DNA of 64,000 nt from the NCBI GenBank assembly GCA_963710735.1, contig CAVQBN010000013.1, positions 62,001 to 126,000 on the forward strand, read 5' to 3'. How positions within the stretch are numbered: position 1 is the first letter of the stretch; every line of letters starts with the position of its first letter. The translations under genes were made by a program, and so were the position numbers. The notes under the pieces were generated by a model that was given only the letters and a program-made list of their open reading frames with translations, was not told the origin of the DNA and did not search any database. Below, in pieces: positions 34,324 through 48,834 of the stretch. This stretch comes from FEN-1297 sp963710735 (lineage in GTDB: Bacteria; Bacteroidota; Ignavibacteria; Ignavibacteriales; Ignavibacteriaceae).

Positions 34324-36777
34324 TTATTTTTTCTCAATAGTCAGAAGTTTATTCTTCGGATTTTCAATTGATTTAAGATCAGTTCTTACATTCAGATACT
34401 TCCCACTTAACCACAACTCAGACATATCTTTGTAATGTTTGCTCATTACATTTCCGGACTCGCCAGTTGTAAGAATAAGCTTCATTTCATTTGGGTTCGA
34501 AAAATCATAAATATACCTCATTACCGGTCCTAAATTATTTTCAAATTCTCCGTGTTTAAAGCTGGCAAATTTATCAAGTCCAATAGTAAATGGATATTCA
34601 GTGTTAAAAACAGTTGTGCCGTCGCCTCCAATTTCGAATGGCCCGATGTTAACTACTCTGTCAACAACAGAAGAAAAACCGCTGAACGCATGTTTAAAAA
34701 TAACATAATGAAGGTCTCCCCACTGCCAGTATGTCGGATCTTTGCCAAGTTTATTCTCCAATTCAGTTAAAGCATCATCTAAACTTTTTCTTATAGTTGC
34801 ATCTCTATTTTCTATTTGACTAGTAGAAGGATCATCGAACCAGCTGCTGTTAGGGTTATCCATTAATTGCAATATTGTTCTTAACGGAATGTTTTGGACG
34901 AAAACATATTCATCATATAATTCACGTCCCATCTTAGTAAGAAAAACATTTTGAAATAAATGTTTTAAAAATTCAGAATAAATTGCAGCCGCCTGGCTAT
35001 ATTGGTCTAACTTAAAATCCCATTCACGAAAAAGCTTTAAAGCAATCTTTAAATTTGGGTCGGTAACATCAATTCCTTTGAAAGCTTCCAAGATATAAGT
35101 TGTCAGCTGCTTGGCATAAGGAGACACAAAATCCATCTGGTATTTTTCAAAGTCACTAACAGAATGTTTTGACTTAGAATTTAAAAGTTCAGTAATTCTT
35201 TCAATCCTGGAGGTTGGTTCCCACATGTTTGTAATGTAATATTTAAAACTTTTAACTGTTTTATTATTAGCAGAAGCTATATAATTATCCGGCGGGTTAT
35301 AAAGGCTCGGCAGATCATTTTGAGGAACAAAACCTTTCCAATCATATTTATCCGTAGTTCCATCATATATAAATGAAGAAGTATTGTTTGCTCTAATTGG
35401 AAGTCTGGCTCCAAAAAGATAACCAATATTTCCTTCCTTATCCGCATAAACAAAATTTTGTCCCGGAACACTGTATGTTGATAAGGCATCTTTAAATTCA
35501 TTCCAATTTTTTGCCTTATCGATTTTATAAAATGAATGGACTTCGTTACTAACCATATTACCCAGCCAATGCATGCTAATTGTAGCATTGCTGTTATGTC
35601 TATTCGAGAAAAGGATGGAATATGTGTGAATGTTTGAAATTATCGGACCGTGATCTGTATACTTTATTTTGTAAACTACATCAGAAGAGTCTTTAACCTT
35701 TATAGTATCATTATAAATTTTTATGTTATTCCATTTCCCATCATATAAATACTTAGTGCCTGTTGAATCAAGTTTTTCCAGATAAAAATCTGCATCATCT
35801 TCCATAATATTAGTTAGTGCCCAGGCAATATTGTTATTTTTTCCTATAATTACACCTGGTACACCAGGCAAAGTAAATCCGGATACATTCATATCATTAG
35901 TTTTTAATGAAGCAACATACCATCTTCCGGGGGCGCTAAATGCCAAATGTGTATCGTTAGCAATAATAGGTTTACCGCTCGCAGATAAATTGTCATTTAC
36001 AACCCAGTTATTTGATCCAATATGAGTTCCTGTCCAGCCCATAAATTGTCTAAATGCCTTATCAGTTTTCATGAATGATGAACTTATATTAGAAAATTTT
36101 TTTAAGTATGACGGAATAATGAAGGGGCCGTTCTCAGGATATTCAGGGATTATATCTTTTACTTTGTCGGCACCAAATTTTTGAATAAGATCGGTAAATG
36201 CAAAGTCAGTCCACCAGCTTATATTTAATTCCCACGCCATCATTCTCCCGATTTCTAAACAATTTAATGGTGTCCACTTTTCCGGATTGTAATCTAAAAC
36301 ATCGAACTCTACAGGATATTTTCCTTTTGCATTTTTTATATACAGGTTTACACCCTTAGAATATGCTTTCAGCAACTTCAATGATTCAGGATCTAATTGA
36401 TCCAGTATTTGCTTTGCAGTTTTCCTTATTCCTATTGTTCGAAACATTTCATCAAACGGAATAGTTTTAGGCCCCAGGATTTCACTTAATCTTCCTTCGC
36501 CGGCTCGTCTTATTAAATCCATTGTAAATAATCTATCCTGAGCATGGACATAACCGAGAGCAAAAGCAGCATCTTCATCAGTGTTGGCAACAATATAAGG
36601 AATTGCCATACTATCTCTATAAATTTTAATGTTGTTTCCTATTTCATTAGAAGATATTTCCCCGGAATATTTTGGCAAAGTTGATTTTAACATATTATAA
36701 AAAATGAATCCCCCCACTATGCCTATAATAATTACGGATGAAAGGATACCGATTAATATTTTAATCCACTTCTTCAT
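34324..36777 (-). CDS. Penicillin acylase family protein (Ntn-hydrolase)
   Basis: An 817-aa exported amidohydrolase. A signal-anchor helix (residues 7-29) precedes the alpha chain with RDSMAIPYIVANTDEDAAFA and AQDRLFTMDLIRR. The GTHIGSNNWVV motif places the N-terminal nucleophile Ser at about residue 255, where autocleavage would release the beta chain. The beta chain continues with NDTHLAF, PGVPGVIIGKNNNIAWALTN and GDLHYV. Family members cleave acyl amides, including N-acyl homoserine lactones, but the natural substrate is not deducible. It is transcribed alone, separated from metF by about 86 nt. Confidence 0.92.
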   Translation of the reverse strand: MKKWIKILIGILSSVIIIGIVGGFIFYNMLKSTLPKYSGEISSNEIGNNIKIYRDSMAIPYIVANTDEDAAFALGYVHAQDRLFTMDLIRRAGEGRLSEILGPKTIPFDEMFRTIGIRKTAKQILDQLDPESLKLLKAYSKGVNLYIKNAKGKYPVEFDVLDYNPEKWTPLNCLEIGRMMAWELNISWWTDFAFTDLIQKFGADKVKDIIPEYPENGPFIIPSYLKKFSNISSSFMKTDKAFRQFMGWTGTHIGSNNWVVNDNLSASGKPIIANDTHLAFSAPGRWYVASLKTNDMNVSGFTLPGVPGVIIGKNNNIAWALTNIMEDDADFYLEKLDSTGTKYLYDGKWNNIKIYNDTIKVKDSSDVVYKIKYTDHGPIISNIHTYSILFSNRHNSNATISMHWLGNMVSNEVHSFYKIDKAKNWNEFKDALSTYSVPGQNFVYADKEGNIGYLFGARLPIRANNTSSFIYDGTTDKYDWKGFVPQNDLPSLYNPPDNYIASANNKTVKSFKYYITNMWEPTSRIERITELLNSKSKHSVSDFEKYQMDFVSPYAKQLTTYILEAFKGIDVTDPNLKIALKLFREWDFKLDQYSQAAAIYSEFLKHLFQNVFLTKMGRELYDEYVFVQNIPLRTILQLMDNPNSSWFDDPSTSQIENRDATIRKSLDDALTELENKLGKDPTYWQWGDLHYVIFKHAFSGFSSVVDRVVNIGPFEIGGDGTTVFNTEYPFTIGLDKFASFKHGEFENNLGPVMRYIYDFSNPNEMKLILTTGESGNVMSKHYKDMSELWLSGKYLNVRTDLKSIENPKNKLLTIEKK

Positions 36778-37047
36778 AGATACGTTTATTGTTTATTTAA
36801 ATATAACCAAAAATAATTTTATGAATGTATAACATAAAACTAATAATTGCCGTTAAATATTCATGCTATTACTTTCACATACCTAAATAATTATTTCAAG
36901 AGATTTCTTTCAAAAATTTTAATAATATATAATTTGAACAGAATTACCCGGTTCATCAAAATAATCGCTTAAAAAAATCACATTTTAGACTATTGCACAT
37001 AACTTTTATTATATTTGTAACATTACAAATCTATCCGGGGAGGAGTT

Positions 37048-38130
37048 ATGCAAATTGGGATTGTTGGTTTACCATTTTCCGGCAAATCAACTTTGTTTCA
37101 GACAATTACTAAGACACATCTTGATCAATCGCAGCTGGCGAAAATAGAATCTCATCAGGCAGTAATTAAAGTTCCCGATGAAAGATTAGATAAACTTTCT
37201 GAAATGTTTAAACCTCAAAAGACAACATATACTTCAATCGAGTTTGTTGATGTTGTGGGATTACAAAAAGGTGATTCGGGTTCAACACAATTTACGGGCA
37301 ATTTTCTTTCAAAGGTTAAAACAAATGACGCTCTCATTCAAGTAGTGCGTTTATTCAAGAATGAGATTGTAATTCATCCCGAAGGTTCTATTAATATGAT
37401 GAGAGATATTAATACATTTGAAACCGAGTTTATACTTTCGGATTTGACAATTGTCGAGAAACGAATCGATAACATAAAAAAACAAATTCTAAAAACACAG
37501 GATGAAGCTCTGAAAAGAGAGCTTGCCGTTTTGGAAAAGTGTGATGAAATATTACAATCCGAAAAACCACTTCGAGATTCGAACTTAACAATTGATGAAC
37601 TACAAATATTAAAAACTTATCAATTACTTTCTGCAAAACCTATGTTGATAGCATTAAATCTGGATGAATCCCAAATAAATGATACTGAAAAATATTTTGA
37701 TACACTGGTTAAATCAAAAATCGATAAAAATACAAAAGCAATGGTATTTTTGGGTCAACTGGAATTAGAAATGTCGGAACTTAATGAAGAAGATGTATCA
37801 GTCTTCATGAAGGAATACGGGATTGACGAATCGGCGCTCGAAAGCATAATCCGGGAAGCATACAATTTACTTGGCTTGCAATCATTCTTTACGGTTGGTG
37901 AAGATGAATGCCGGGCCTGGACAATCCACAAGGGAATGAGTGCGCAAGAGGCAGCCGGAGTAATTCATACCGATTTTTATAACAAATTTATTCGCGCAGA
38001 AGTAGTCCATTACGATGATTTTATCACTTATGGTTCATTTGCACACGCAAAAGAACAAGGTGCCTGGCGTTTAGAAGGGAAAGAATATACAGTTAAAGAC
38101 GGAGATATAATTTCAATTAGACATAATTAA
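37048..38130 (+). CDS. YchF-like Obg-family GTPase/ATPase with TGS domain
   Basis: A 360-aa P-loop protein of the YchF group. G1 is GLPFSGKSTLF (about 6-16) instead of the usual GLPNVGKST. G3 is DVVGLQKG (68-75), an inserted coiled-coil arm spans about 135-200, and a NxxE motif (ALNLDES, about 209-215) marks the ATP-preferring YchF type. A C-terminal TGS domain (about 275-360) has FFTVGEDECRAWTIHKG and VIHTDFYNKFIRAEVV. Canonical YchF binds ribosomes; this variant may be a distinct subfamily. The SD GGGGAGGAG two bases before the ATG is unusually strong. Confidence 0.88.
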   Translation: MQIGIVGLPFSGKSTLFQTITKTHLDQSQLAKIESHQAVIKVPDERLDKLSEMFKPQKTTYTSIEFVDVVGLQKGDSGSTQFTGNFLSKVKTNDALIQVVRLFKNEIVIHPEGSINMMRDINTFETEFILSDLTIVEKRIDNIKKQILKTQDEALKRELAVLEKCDEILQSEKPLRDSNLTIDELQILKTYQLLSAKPMLIALNLDESQINDTEKYFDTLVKSKIDKNTKAMVFLGQLELEMSELNEEDVSVFMKEYGIDESALESIIREAYNLLGLQSFFTVGEDECRAWTIHKGMSAQEAAGVIHTDFYNKFIRAEVVHYDDFITYGSFAHAKEQGAWRLEGKEYTVKDGDIISIRHN

Positions 38131-38194
38131 AAAATTTGTTATAACAAAAATTTAAAACGAATTAAATTTGAAATTTTCCCAACTTTAAATTTCT

Positions 38195-39820
38195 TTAACC
38201 ATTATGTATAATTTCAGAATATGGAATCGCTTTTAACTTCATTTTACTAATTGCATTATCTATGTACTGATTTTTATTTATATAAAGCATAATTAATTTA
38301 TGTTTATCATCTAGTTGTTCAATTAATATTTGAGGGTTAATACTCTTCAAATCTTTTATACTGTACATAAAATGCTCTTCGAACATTATTCTTGATATTT
38401 CAGAAAATTTAAAGGAATTATCAATAACAAAAGGCTCACCAATTAGAATATTAACTCCCTTGCTTTGAAGGTAACTTATAGAGGCTAACTTTTGATGTCC
38501 TGGTCTATTGCTGACAACATTCTTTTCTCGAGCAACATACTTATCATTTAATCCCAGCATGTCAAGCGTTGGAAGTTCGGAATAATACGGAATAGCCCCC
38601 GCAGCGGTTACAGCAATTTTAATATCGCTGTCTCCAAATATTGTTTTCAAGTTTTTACCTACTGCTATCCAATTTTCATTAGGATTAGTAAGATGAGACT
38701 CCAGCACTCTTATTCCCTCAATTCCTGATTGATAATGAAAGGTAACGGCGTGAAAAATCGATCCGATAATTATAATTACCAAAAAGACAACTTTAAGTTT
38801 TTCAGGCTGGATTATCTTATCTATTATCCAAACTATTACAATAAAAATAAAAGGTAATATCGGGACAAAGAATCTGAATTCCATAAAGCCTCCCCCGATT
38901 TTTATCAGATAAAGAGTCCAAACTAAAATTGTTATTAACAGCAGATTAATTTTAAAATTCGTTTCATGTAGAAACTCTTTGAAAAAAAATATTAATATCA
39001 AAGGGAAAAGAAACAACCAATAAGTTGCTAAGAACCAACCCACATATATTAGTCCGGAGATAATAGATGTTTGACTGTCAGCTTTAGCATAAAAAGTATT
39101 AGGCAAAATATTTCCATAGTAATTCACTTTCCAAATAAGATAGAATAACATTATTACAAGAAACGGAACTATCAAGGCTAAGTAATTTTTTAATTTTGAG
39201 GCTTGGAATAGTCCTTCTTTCTTTTTTACAAATATTGATGTGGAGAAAATAATAACTGCAAATAGAATTGAATCGGGTCTTGTTAAAATAGAAAGGGCTA
39301 GCAAAATTGATAGAGAAAATGAGGTCTTTAATTCCCAATTACTTTCCAGCATATATTTGATGAATAAATAATAGCATGCCGTTACAATAGCAGTTTGCAT
39401 CTGTGTCTCTAGGCCACCTGTTGCATAGCAACTCATAGTATAATTTGTGCCTAAAAGAATTATAGTTATGAGCGACAACGTTTTTGATTTAAATATCAGA
39501 ATGGATAACTTGTATGTAAGTAAAAGTGTAATTATAAAAAAGACAATGCCGGTAATAAAAACAAATTTAATCGGATCTAAATTAAATTTTAATGGCAGGG
39601 CAATAATAATTGTCCAAAGAAAATTTGTATAACCCTCCAATTTTTCCCCTTTATTAAAAACCAATCCAAAACCTTTTACAAAGTTTTTTGCATATCGGAA
39701 GGAAATAAAGGCATCATCCTGAATAAATCTATTTAACCAAGCAAAGGATATTAAAAAAATAAAAACTAGACTTAGATATAATTTAAATCTCTTCTCGATT
39801 TTTTTTTTAAGAATATTCAA
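38195..39820 (-). CDS. GT-C type membrane glycosyltransferase-like protein
   Basis: A 541-aa protein with about ten membrane helices in the first 370 residues and a soluble C-terminal domain. The first periplasmic loop has QDDAFISFRYAKNFVKGFGL and GEKLEGYTNFLW, the Asp-Asp and GYT pattern of GT39/AftB-like GT-C enzymes that use polyprenyl-phosphate sugars. The C-terminal part has GAIPYYSELPTLDMLGLNDK, common in this group. The start is TTG at 39820, since a stop lies two codons upstream. The lipid-linked sugar could come from the DPM1-like protein at 3873-4595, but that is a guess. It converges with the YchF-like gene. Confidence 0.82.
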   Translation of the reverse strand: MNILKKKIEKRFKLYLSLVFIFLISFAWLNRFIQDDAFISFRYAKNFVKGFGLVFNKGEKLEGYTNFLWTIIIALPLKFNLDPIKFVFITGIVFFIITLLLTYKLSILIFKSKTLSLITIILLGTNYTMSCYATGGLETQMQTAIVTACYYLFIKYMLESNWELKTSFSLSILLALSILTRPDSILFAVIIFSTSIFVKKKEGLFQASKLKNYLALIVPFLVIMLFYLIWKVNYYGNILPNTFYAKADSQTSIISGLIYVGWFLATYWLFLFPLILIFFFKEFLHETNFKINLLLITILVWTLYLIKIGGGFMEFRFFVPILPFIFIVIVWIIDKIIQPEKLKVVFLVIIIIGSIFHAVTFHYQSGIEGIRVLESHLTNPNENWIAVGKNLKTIFGDSDIKIAVTAAGAIPYYSELPTLDMLGLNDKYVAREKNVVSNRPGHQKLASISYLQSKGVNILIGEPFVIDNSFKFSEISRIMFEEHFMYSIKDLKSINPQILIEQLDDKHKLIMLYINKNQYIDNAISKMKLKAIPYSEIIHNG

Positions 39821-40050
39821 TTGTCAAAAGAGGTATTTATTTTAAGAATGATAATAACTTTAAATATGAAAATAAAGCATAATTAAATATTTTGGTATCG
39901 AATAAAAAAAAGTACATATTTTATATTGGATTGAGTACCTCAAAGATTGCATCTACTTAAGAATTATAGCCGTAATAGTTCACAAAAGTCCCATTTTGGA
40001 AAATAATTAAAAATTATCTTTTAATTTCATTCTCCGGTCTGCGTACTCCG

Positions 40051-40857
40051 TTACTTATTATAATACTTCATTGCTTCAGGAATTTCATTTTTTATTTTTT
40101 CAATCCTAGTTTGATCCGATGGGTGATCACTTAAAAATTCCGGAGGCGCCTGTCCGTTGTTATAACTAGCCATTCTTTGCCAAAAGTCTAAAGCTTCATT
40201 TGGATTATAGCCGGCCATTGCCATAAATATCAACCCTAAATGATCAGCTTCACTTTCTTGCAGTCTGCTGAAAGGAAGAAGCACACCAACCTGAGTTCCT
40301 ATCCCGAAGGCAGTCATAAAAATATTTTGTGTTAGTGCCGGTTTTTCTTTTAGTGCCTGAGAAAGCGCCACACCGCCAAGTTGTGCAATCATTGCCTGGC
40401 TCATTCTTTCGTTACCGTGTTTTGCAACAGCATGTGCAATTTCATGACCAAGTACAACGGCTAATCCAGCTTCTGTTTTGGTGATAGGAAGAATGCCGGT
40501 ATAAACTACAACTTTACCTCCCGGCATGCACCAAGCATTTACTTCTTTGCTGTCAATTATGTGAAACTCCCACTTATAACCCTGCAATTGCTGCGCAAGA
40601 TTATTTTGAGTGAAATATTGTTCTACAGCTTTTGCGACTCTCTCACCAACTTTTTTTACAATGGTTGTTTGTTGTTGATTTGTGCTTTCTTTATTGTCTT
40701 TTAGAAATTGATCATATTGCTGAAAACTCATTGATAACATCTCGTTATCTGGAATTAAATCTAATTGACTTCTGCCTGTAATGGGAACTGTACTGCATGA
40801 ATTGAAAAAAATAATAACTGTAAAGATTAAAAGAAAATATTTTAGATATTTTAACAT
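40051..40857 (-). CDS. M48 family metalloprotease, lipoprotein (LoiP/BepA-like)
   Basis: A 268-aa periplasmic lipoprotein. The lipobox FFNSC places the lipidated Cys at residue 21, followed by VPITGRSQL, typical of LoiP/YggG-like M48 proteases. The zinc site is HEIAH (residues 138-142) with the third ligand Glu in ESEADHLGL (about 210). The family degrades or assists folding of misfolded envelope proteins. It is followed by a 230-nt gap (39821-40050) with no visible gene and lies about 120 nt downstream of the DUF2269-like gene. Confidence 0.93.
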   Translation of the reverse strand: MLKYLKYFLLIFTVIIFFNSCSTVPITGRSQLDLIPDNEMLSMSFQQYDQFLKDNKESTNQQQTTIVKKVGERVAKAVEQYFTQNNLAQQLQGYKWEFHIIDSKEVNAWCMPGGKVVVYTGILPITKTEAGLAVVLGHEIAHAVAKHGNERMSQAMIAQLGGVALSQALKEKPALTQNIFMTAFGIGTQVGVLLPFSRLQESEADHLGLIFMAMAGYNPNEALDFWQRMASYNNGQAPPEFLSDHPSDQTRIEKIKNEIPEAMKYYNK

Positions 40858-40981
40858 ATTTACCCCAATAAATTATTAGGTTATTCTATTTAGAAGTTCC
40901 ACCTTTAGAAATAACGAATATGATTGGATTTGTATGGCTTAAAATAACAAAATTTGGTTAAAAAAAATCAAGGTTATTATT

Positions 40982-41440
40982 TTAAGGCTTAAGCACCATT
41001 AAAATTACGGCAATATAAGGAGTAATAGTAGCAATTGATCCCCATAAATTCCATTTTTTAGATAGGCCTGAATATTCATCCCACGTAAATTTTTCCGAAT
41101 TACTGGCAAGAACATAAATCATCTTTTGAATAGGAACTACTTTAGACATAAATGCATAAGCAGATATGATTATCATGATTATTGACCAGAATATCCATGT
41201 TGTATCAACCAGCGAATAATTTCCTTGCATAGCAGTGCCCAGTCCGAAAAGGATTAATGCGGTAACAGATGGCATAGTAAAAATTTTATCTGCTTTAATA
41301 ATGTTTTTAAATGTATCTGCAATTTTTAATCTATCTTTTGATTTATCGGCCTGCATCTTCCAAAAAATATTTACTGTTATGCTTCCAATAAAAAGTATTG
41401 CTGAAAGTACATGTAAAAGTTTCCAAATATTATAAATCAT
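40982..41440 (-). CDS. DUF2269-like integral membrane protein
   Basis: A 152-aa protein with four membrane helices (about 5-24, 53-72, 82-101 and 128-150). The WKLLHVLSAILFIGSITVNIFWK start, with a His in helix 1, resembles the DUF2269 family. Function is unknown. It is the first gene after the rRNA terminator, on the same strand, and may be transcribed from its own promoter in the 126-nt gap, where none is obvious. Confidence 0.75.
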   Translation of the reverse strand: MIYNIWKLLHVLSAILFIGSITVNIFWKMQADKSKDRLKIADTFKNIIKADKIFTMPSVTALILFGLGTAMQGNYSLVDTTWIFWSIIMIIISAYAFMSKVVPIQKMIYVLASNSEKFTWDEYSGLSKKWNLWGSIATITPYIAVILMVLKP

Positions 41441-41567
41441 GTTCCGGTTCCTTAAAATTCATTCTTTTTATTTGAAAAAATCAAATTTAATTTGAAGTTA
41501 AATTCAAAATTTCTATTTGTGATGAAAGAATAGAAGAACGATAAATTAAATTATAAGAAGATAATAT

Positions 41568-41592
41568 AAAAAAACCCCGAAATATCGGGGTT
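41568..41592 (-). terminator. Rho-independent terminator of the rRNA operon
   Basis: On the minus strand AACCCCGATATTTCGGGGTT forms a hairpin with a short loop (41573-41592), followed by a run of T (plus-strand A at 41568-41574). It lies 14 nt downstream of the 5S gene. Confidence 0.85.
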
Positions 41593-41605
41593 ATAAATAT
41601 AAATC

Positions 41606-41719
<114 letters not shown>

Positions 41720-41805
41720 AATTTAAACTCTATTAAAAAATAAAGTGAAAGAAAGAAAGAGCAGAGCCTAATAGATCGGCAACAATCTGTGAATAAAAAT
41801 TTAAT

Positions 41806-44817
<3,012 letters not shown>

Positions 44818-44917
44818 AAAATTTTTATGCACAGATATTCTATTGTGCTCGATCTATTTTTTTATAGGCTCAGTAAAACTTTAATTCAAAATGAATAATT
44901 AGTTTTTACTCTTTCAA

Positions 44918-44930
44918 TCTTTCAAAGAAC
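44918..44930 (-). promoter_or_regulatory. boxA-like antitermination element before 23S
   Basis: On the minus strand GTTCTTTGAAAGA is an exact 13-nt copy of the element in the 16S leader (46897-46909). It resembles boxA (TGCTCTTTA), which loads Nus factors. Its placement ahead of both large rRNAs supports the call. Confidence 0.6.
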
Positions 44931-44949
44931 AATCATACAAATAATTTAG

Positions 44950-45022
<73 letters not shown>

Positions 45023-45089
45023 TAAAACTTAAGGGTAAGTTTTATGGGGTATTGGTTAACAATTTTAATTAACACACACCCATAATATG

Positions 45090-45163
<74 letters not shown>

Positions 45164-45277
45164 AGTTCTAGAATTCAAAATATAAAGAACTTAAAACCTC
45201 GAGCCGTTTGCTCAAGTAATACAAAATATAATAAGAGTGAGTGCTTTTCCAATCTCGTTAAAGGTTCAGATTACTCT

Positions 45278-46812
<1,535 letters not shown>

Positions 46813-46896
46813 AGTAGAAAGTTTTTATACTTGTGTAATCTTGGCGTTAGACGCTAAGTTGAAACCATTTAACATTGACTGGTTAAATGCACTCAC

Positions 46897-46909
46897 TCTT
46901 TCAAAGAAC
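46897..46909 (-). promoter_or_regulatory. boxA-like antitermination element in the 16S leader
   Basis: The same 13-nt sequence as at 44918-44930 (GTTCTTTGAAAGA on the minus strand), about 85 nt upstream of the 16S 5' end and downstream of P2. Confidence 0.6.
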
Positions 46910-46939
46910 TTTTATTTCCTTCATTAAAGAAAGGCTTCA

Positions 46940-46968
46940 AATTTAATGTCTCTACAAATTAATGTCAA
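46940..46968 (-). promoter_or_regulatory. rRNA operon promoter P2
   Basis: On the minus strand TTGACA (46963-46968) is followed after 17 bases by TAAATT (46940-46945). It lies about 130 nt upstream of 16S. Confidence 0.6.
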
Positions 46969-47050
46969 GAGACATATTCAGAATTTCAAAATTTTTGTTT
47001 GATTTTTTTCGCTTTCTTTATTTACAAACGAAATCATATTAAGCCTTTCT

Positions 47051-47078
47051 AAAATATAAGATTTTATTAAAAAGTCAA
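47051..47078 (-). promoter_or_regulatory. rRNA operon promoter P1
   Basis: On the minus strand TTGACT (47073-47078) is followed after 16 bases by TATTTT (47051-47056). It lies about 110 nt upstream of P2, the usual tandem layout. Farther upstream, 47079-47359 holds only AT-rich DNA and a 12-bp palindrome (TTTTGTACAAAA, 47333-47344); I see no gene there. Confidence 0.55.
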
Positions 47079-47359
47079 GTTTATTATTAATAATTTCCTA
47101 AAATAGATCACTTTTATTACACCTTTTTCTTTGAAAACTTTTAATTCCATTCTTCTTTTTAAGTTTATTCAGAATAGATTTATAATTTATTAAAGTGGTG
47201 GGGATTACTCCAAAAGTGTTGCTTAAGAATGTTATGAAATAGTATTGCTATGTGGGGGTTAATTCATAATCATTTATTAAAATAATCTTAAACTTGAAAT
47301 TTACAATATGTTAGATGATCTTGTAAAAACCATTTTGTACAAAACAGATATTTAACCCA

Positions 47360-48802
47360 TTATAATTTTTTCAATTGAGTTAATAATAAAATTATTGTTG
47401 CAACGCTTGCTACTATACTTAAATAATTTGCGACTTTACCGACATAATAATCAAAAGTTCTAACAGGATTTTTGGGCACATAAATATAATCACCTGGATC
47501 AATTTTCGGTGACTTATCTGCAGGTATCCACTCTCTGGAAACTCCTTTAATTACTGCTATTTCTCCAGACTTTGCTAATGCGCCTAATCCTCCGGCTTCT
47601 TTAATGTAAAAAGAATAATCTTTTCCTTCTACAAATTTTATATTGCCCGGGTTAGCAACCTGGCCATAAACATAAACCGTATTTACCTTTTGAGGAATTA
47701 TTATAATGTCTCCATTCCTAAGCTTCTCGCTACCTATTCCAGAACTATCATTCATCACATTAACAAAATCAAATGAAGATTCATTTAACATTTGCCTAAG
47801 TGTTTCATCAATATCAAAAAAGACTGTATCTTGTTCAGTTAATGTGCTCATACCTAACATTTTCTCTTTTTCGTATTGAAAAACAATAGGATTAGGATAT
47901 TGATTTAAATACTGTGATTCTTTTTCCAAGTTTAATCCAAATTCTTTTTCCAAAATGAATTGCAAGTTTGTTCCTCTTATTAGCTTGGCTCTGCTTAATG
48001 ATGCATCTTTTGTAAATCCGCCTGCTTCCCGTAATGCTTCTCTTATCGTAGTATTTGATTTAGTTATTGGTATTTGGCCTGGACGATTCACTTCTCCTAA
48101 AATTAAAACGCTAAAAGCCTTTCTTTGTGATTCATCTGCAGCAACAATAATTCGATCACCTCTTTCTAATAAAAATGTGCTATCTAAATTAACTTTGATT
48201 TTCTGCATCTTTTCGCCGTTATAACTGAGACGGAATATATCTGCATGCGTGACATTTTCATAGGATTTATTAATACCCTGTGCTAATTCAATTGCATCCG
48301 ACAATTTATCTCCTTGAACAAATGGAAATTTGCCAGGGTTATTGACGGCTCCGGAAATTGTAAAAAAGTTAGTTTGTAAATCCGCTGGGGCAAAAATTAA
48401 AACATCGTCATTCTTTAAATATGGATTGTCTGAAAAATCTCCTGTTAATCTAAATTTTAAAATGTCTAAATGAAGAACTTCACCATCAGCACGTTTTAAA
48501 GTTATATTTCTAAGCGAATACTCATCCAGTTTCTTATTAATCTTATCAATAATCTTCGGATCGTTAATATTTCCAATCAACTTAGCACGTCCTTCATTAT
48601 ACATTCTTGTAACAAAATCATCAACCCTCTCATTTATGAAAGCTGGAAAAGAACCGGTAATTAAAAAATCACCACCGATTGTGACACTAATTGTTCCTAC
48701 ATTTAACAATGCATTTGTACCTGAATTAGATTTTGTATCTGTTTGCGCATTAAGAGAAGAAATAAAAAATAACAGCAATAAAAAGGATAAATATTTTTTC
48801 AT
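47360..48802 (-). CDS. SLBB-domain polysaccharide export protein (Wza-like)
   Basis: A 480-aa exported protein of the polysaccharide export group that forms or feeds an outer-membrane glycan channel. A signal peptide (residues 1-19, ending LNA|Q) has no lipobox Cys. An N-terminal export domain (about 40-150) is followed by three SLBB-type repeats beginning FFTISGAVNNPGKFPFV, LILGEVNRPGQIPI and VYVYGQVANPGNIKFV. A C-terminal hydrophobic helix (about 458-476) ends at KKL. It sits 32 nt after rfbB. It probably serves the glycan made by the locus at 1883-25049, though separated by over 20 kb. Confidence 0.9.
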   Translation of the reverse strand: MKKYLSFLLLLFFISSLNAQTDTKSNSGTNALLNVGTISVTIGGDFLITGSFPAFINERVDDFVTRMYNEGRAKLIGNINDPKIIDKINKKLDEYSLRNITLKRADGEVLHLDILKFRLTGDFSDNPYLKNDDVLIFAPADLQTNFFTISGAVNNPGKFPFVQGDKLSDAIELAQGINKSYENVTHADIFRLSYNGEKMQKIKVNLDSTFLLERGDRIIVAADESQRKAFSVLILGEVNRPGQIPITKSNTTIREALREAGGFTKDASLSRAKLIRGTNLQFILEKEFGLNLEKESQYLNQYPNPIVFQYEKEKMLGMSTLTEQDTVFFDIDETLRQMLNESSFDFVNVMNDSSGIGSEKLRNGDIIIIPQKVNTVYVYGQVANPGNIKFVEGKDYSFYIKEAGGLGALAKSGEIAVIKGVSREWIPADKSPKIDPGDYIYVPKNPVRTFDYYVGKVANYLSIVASVATIILLLTQLKKL

Positions 48803-48834
48803 TTAAAAACCTTGAAAAATGATATTAAAAAATC

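Noticed and set aside
38135..38148. Palindrome TTTGTTATAACAAA between convergent genes as a bidirectional terminator
   Set aside because: It is a perfect dyad but has no loop or GC-rich stem, so termination cannot be claimed.
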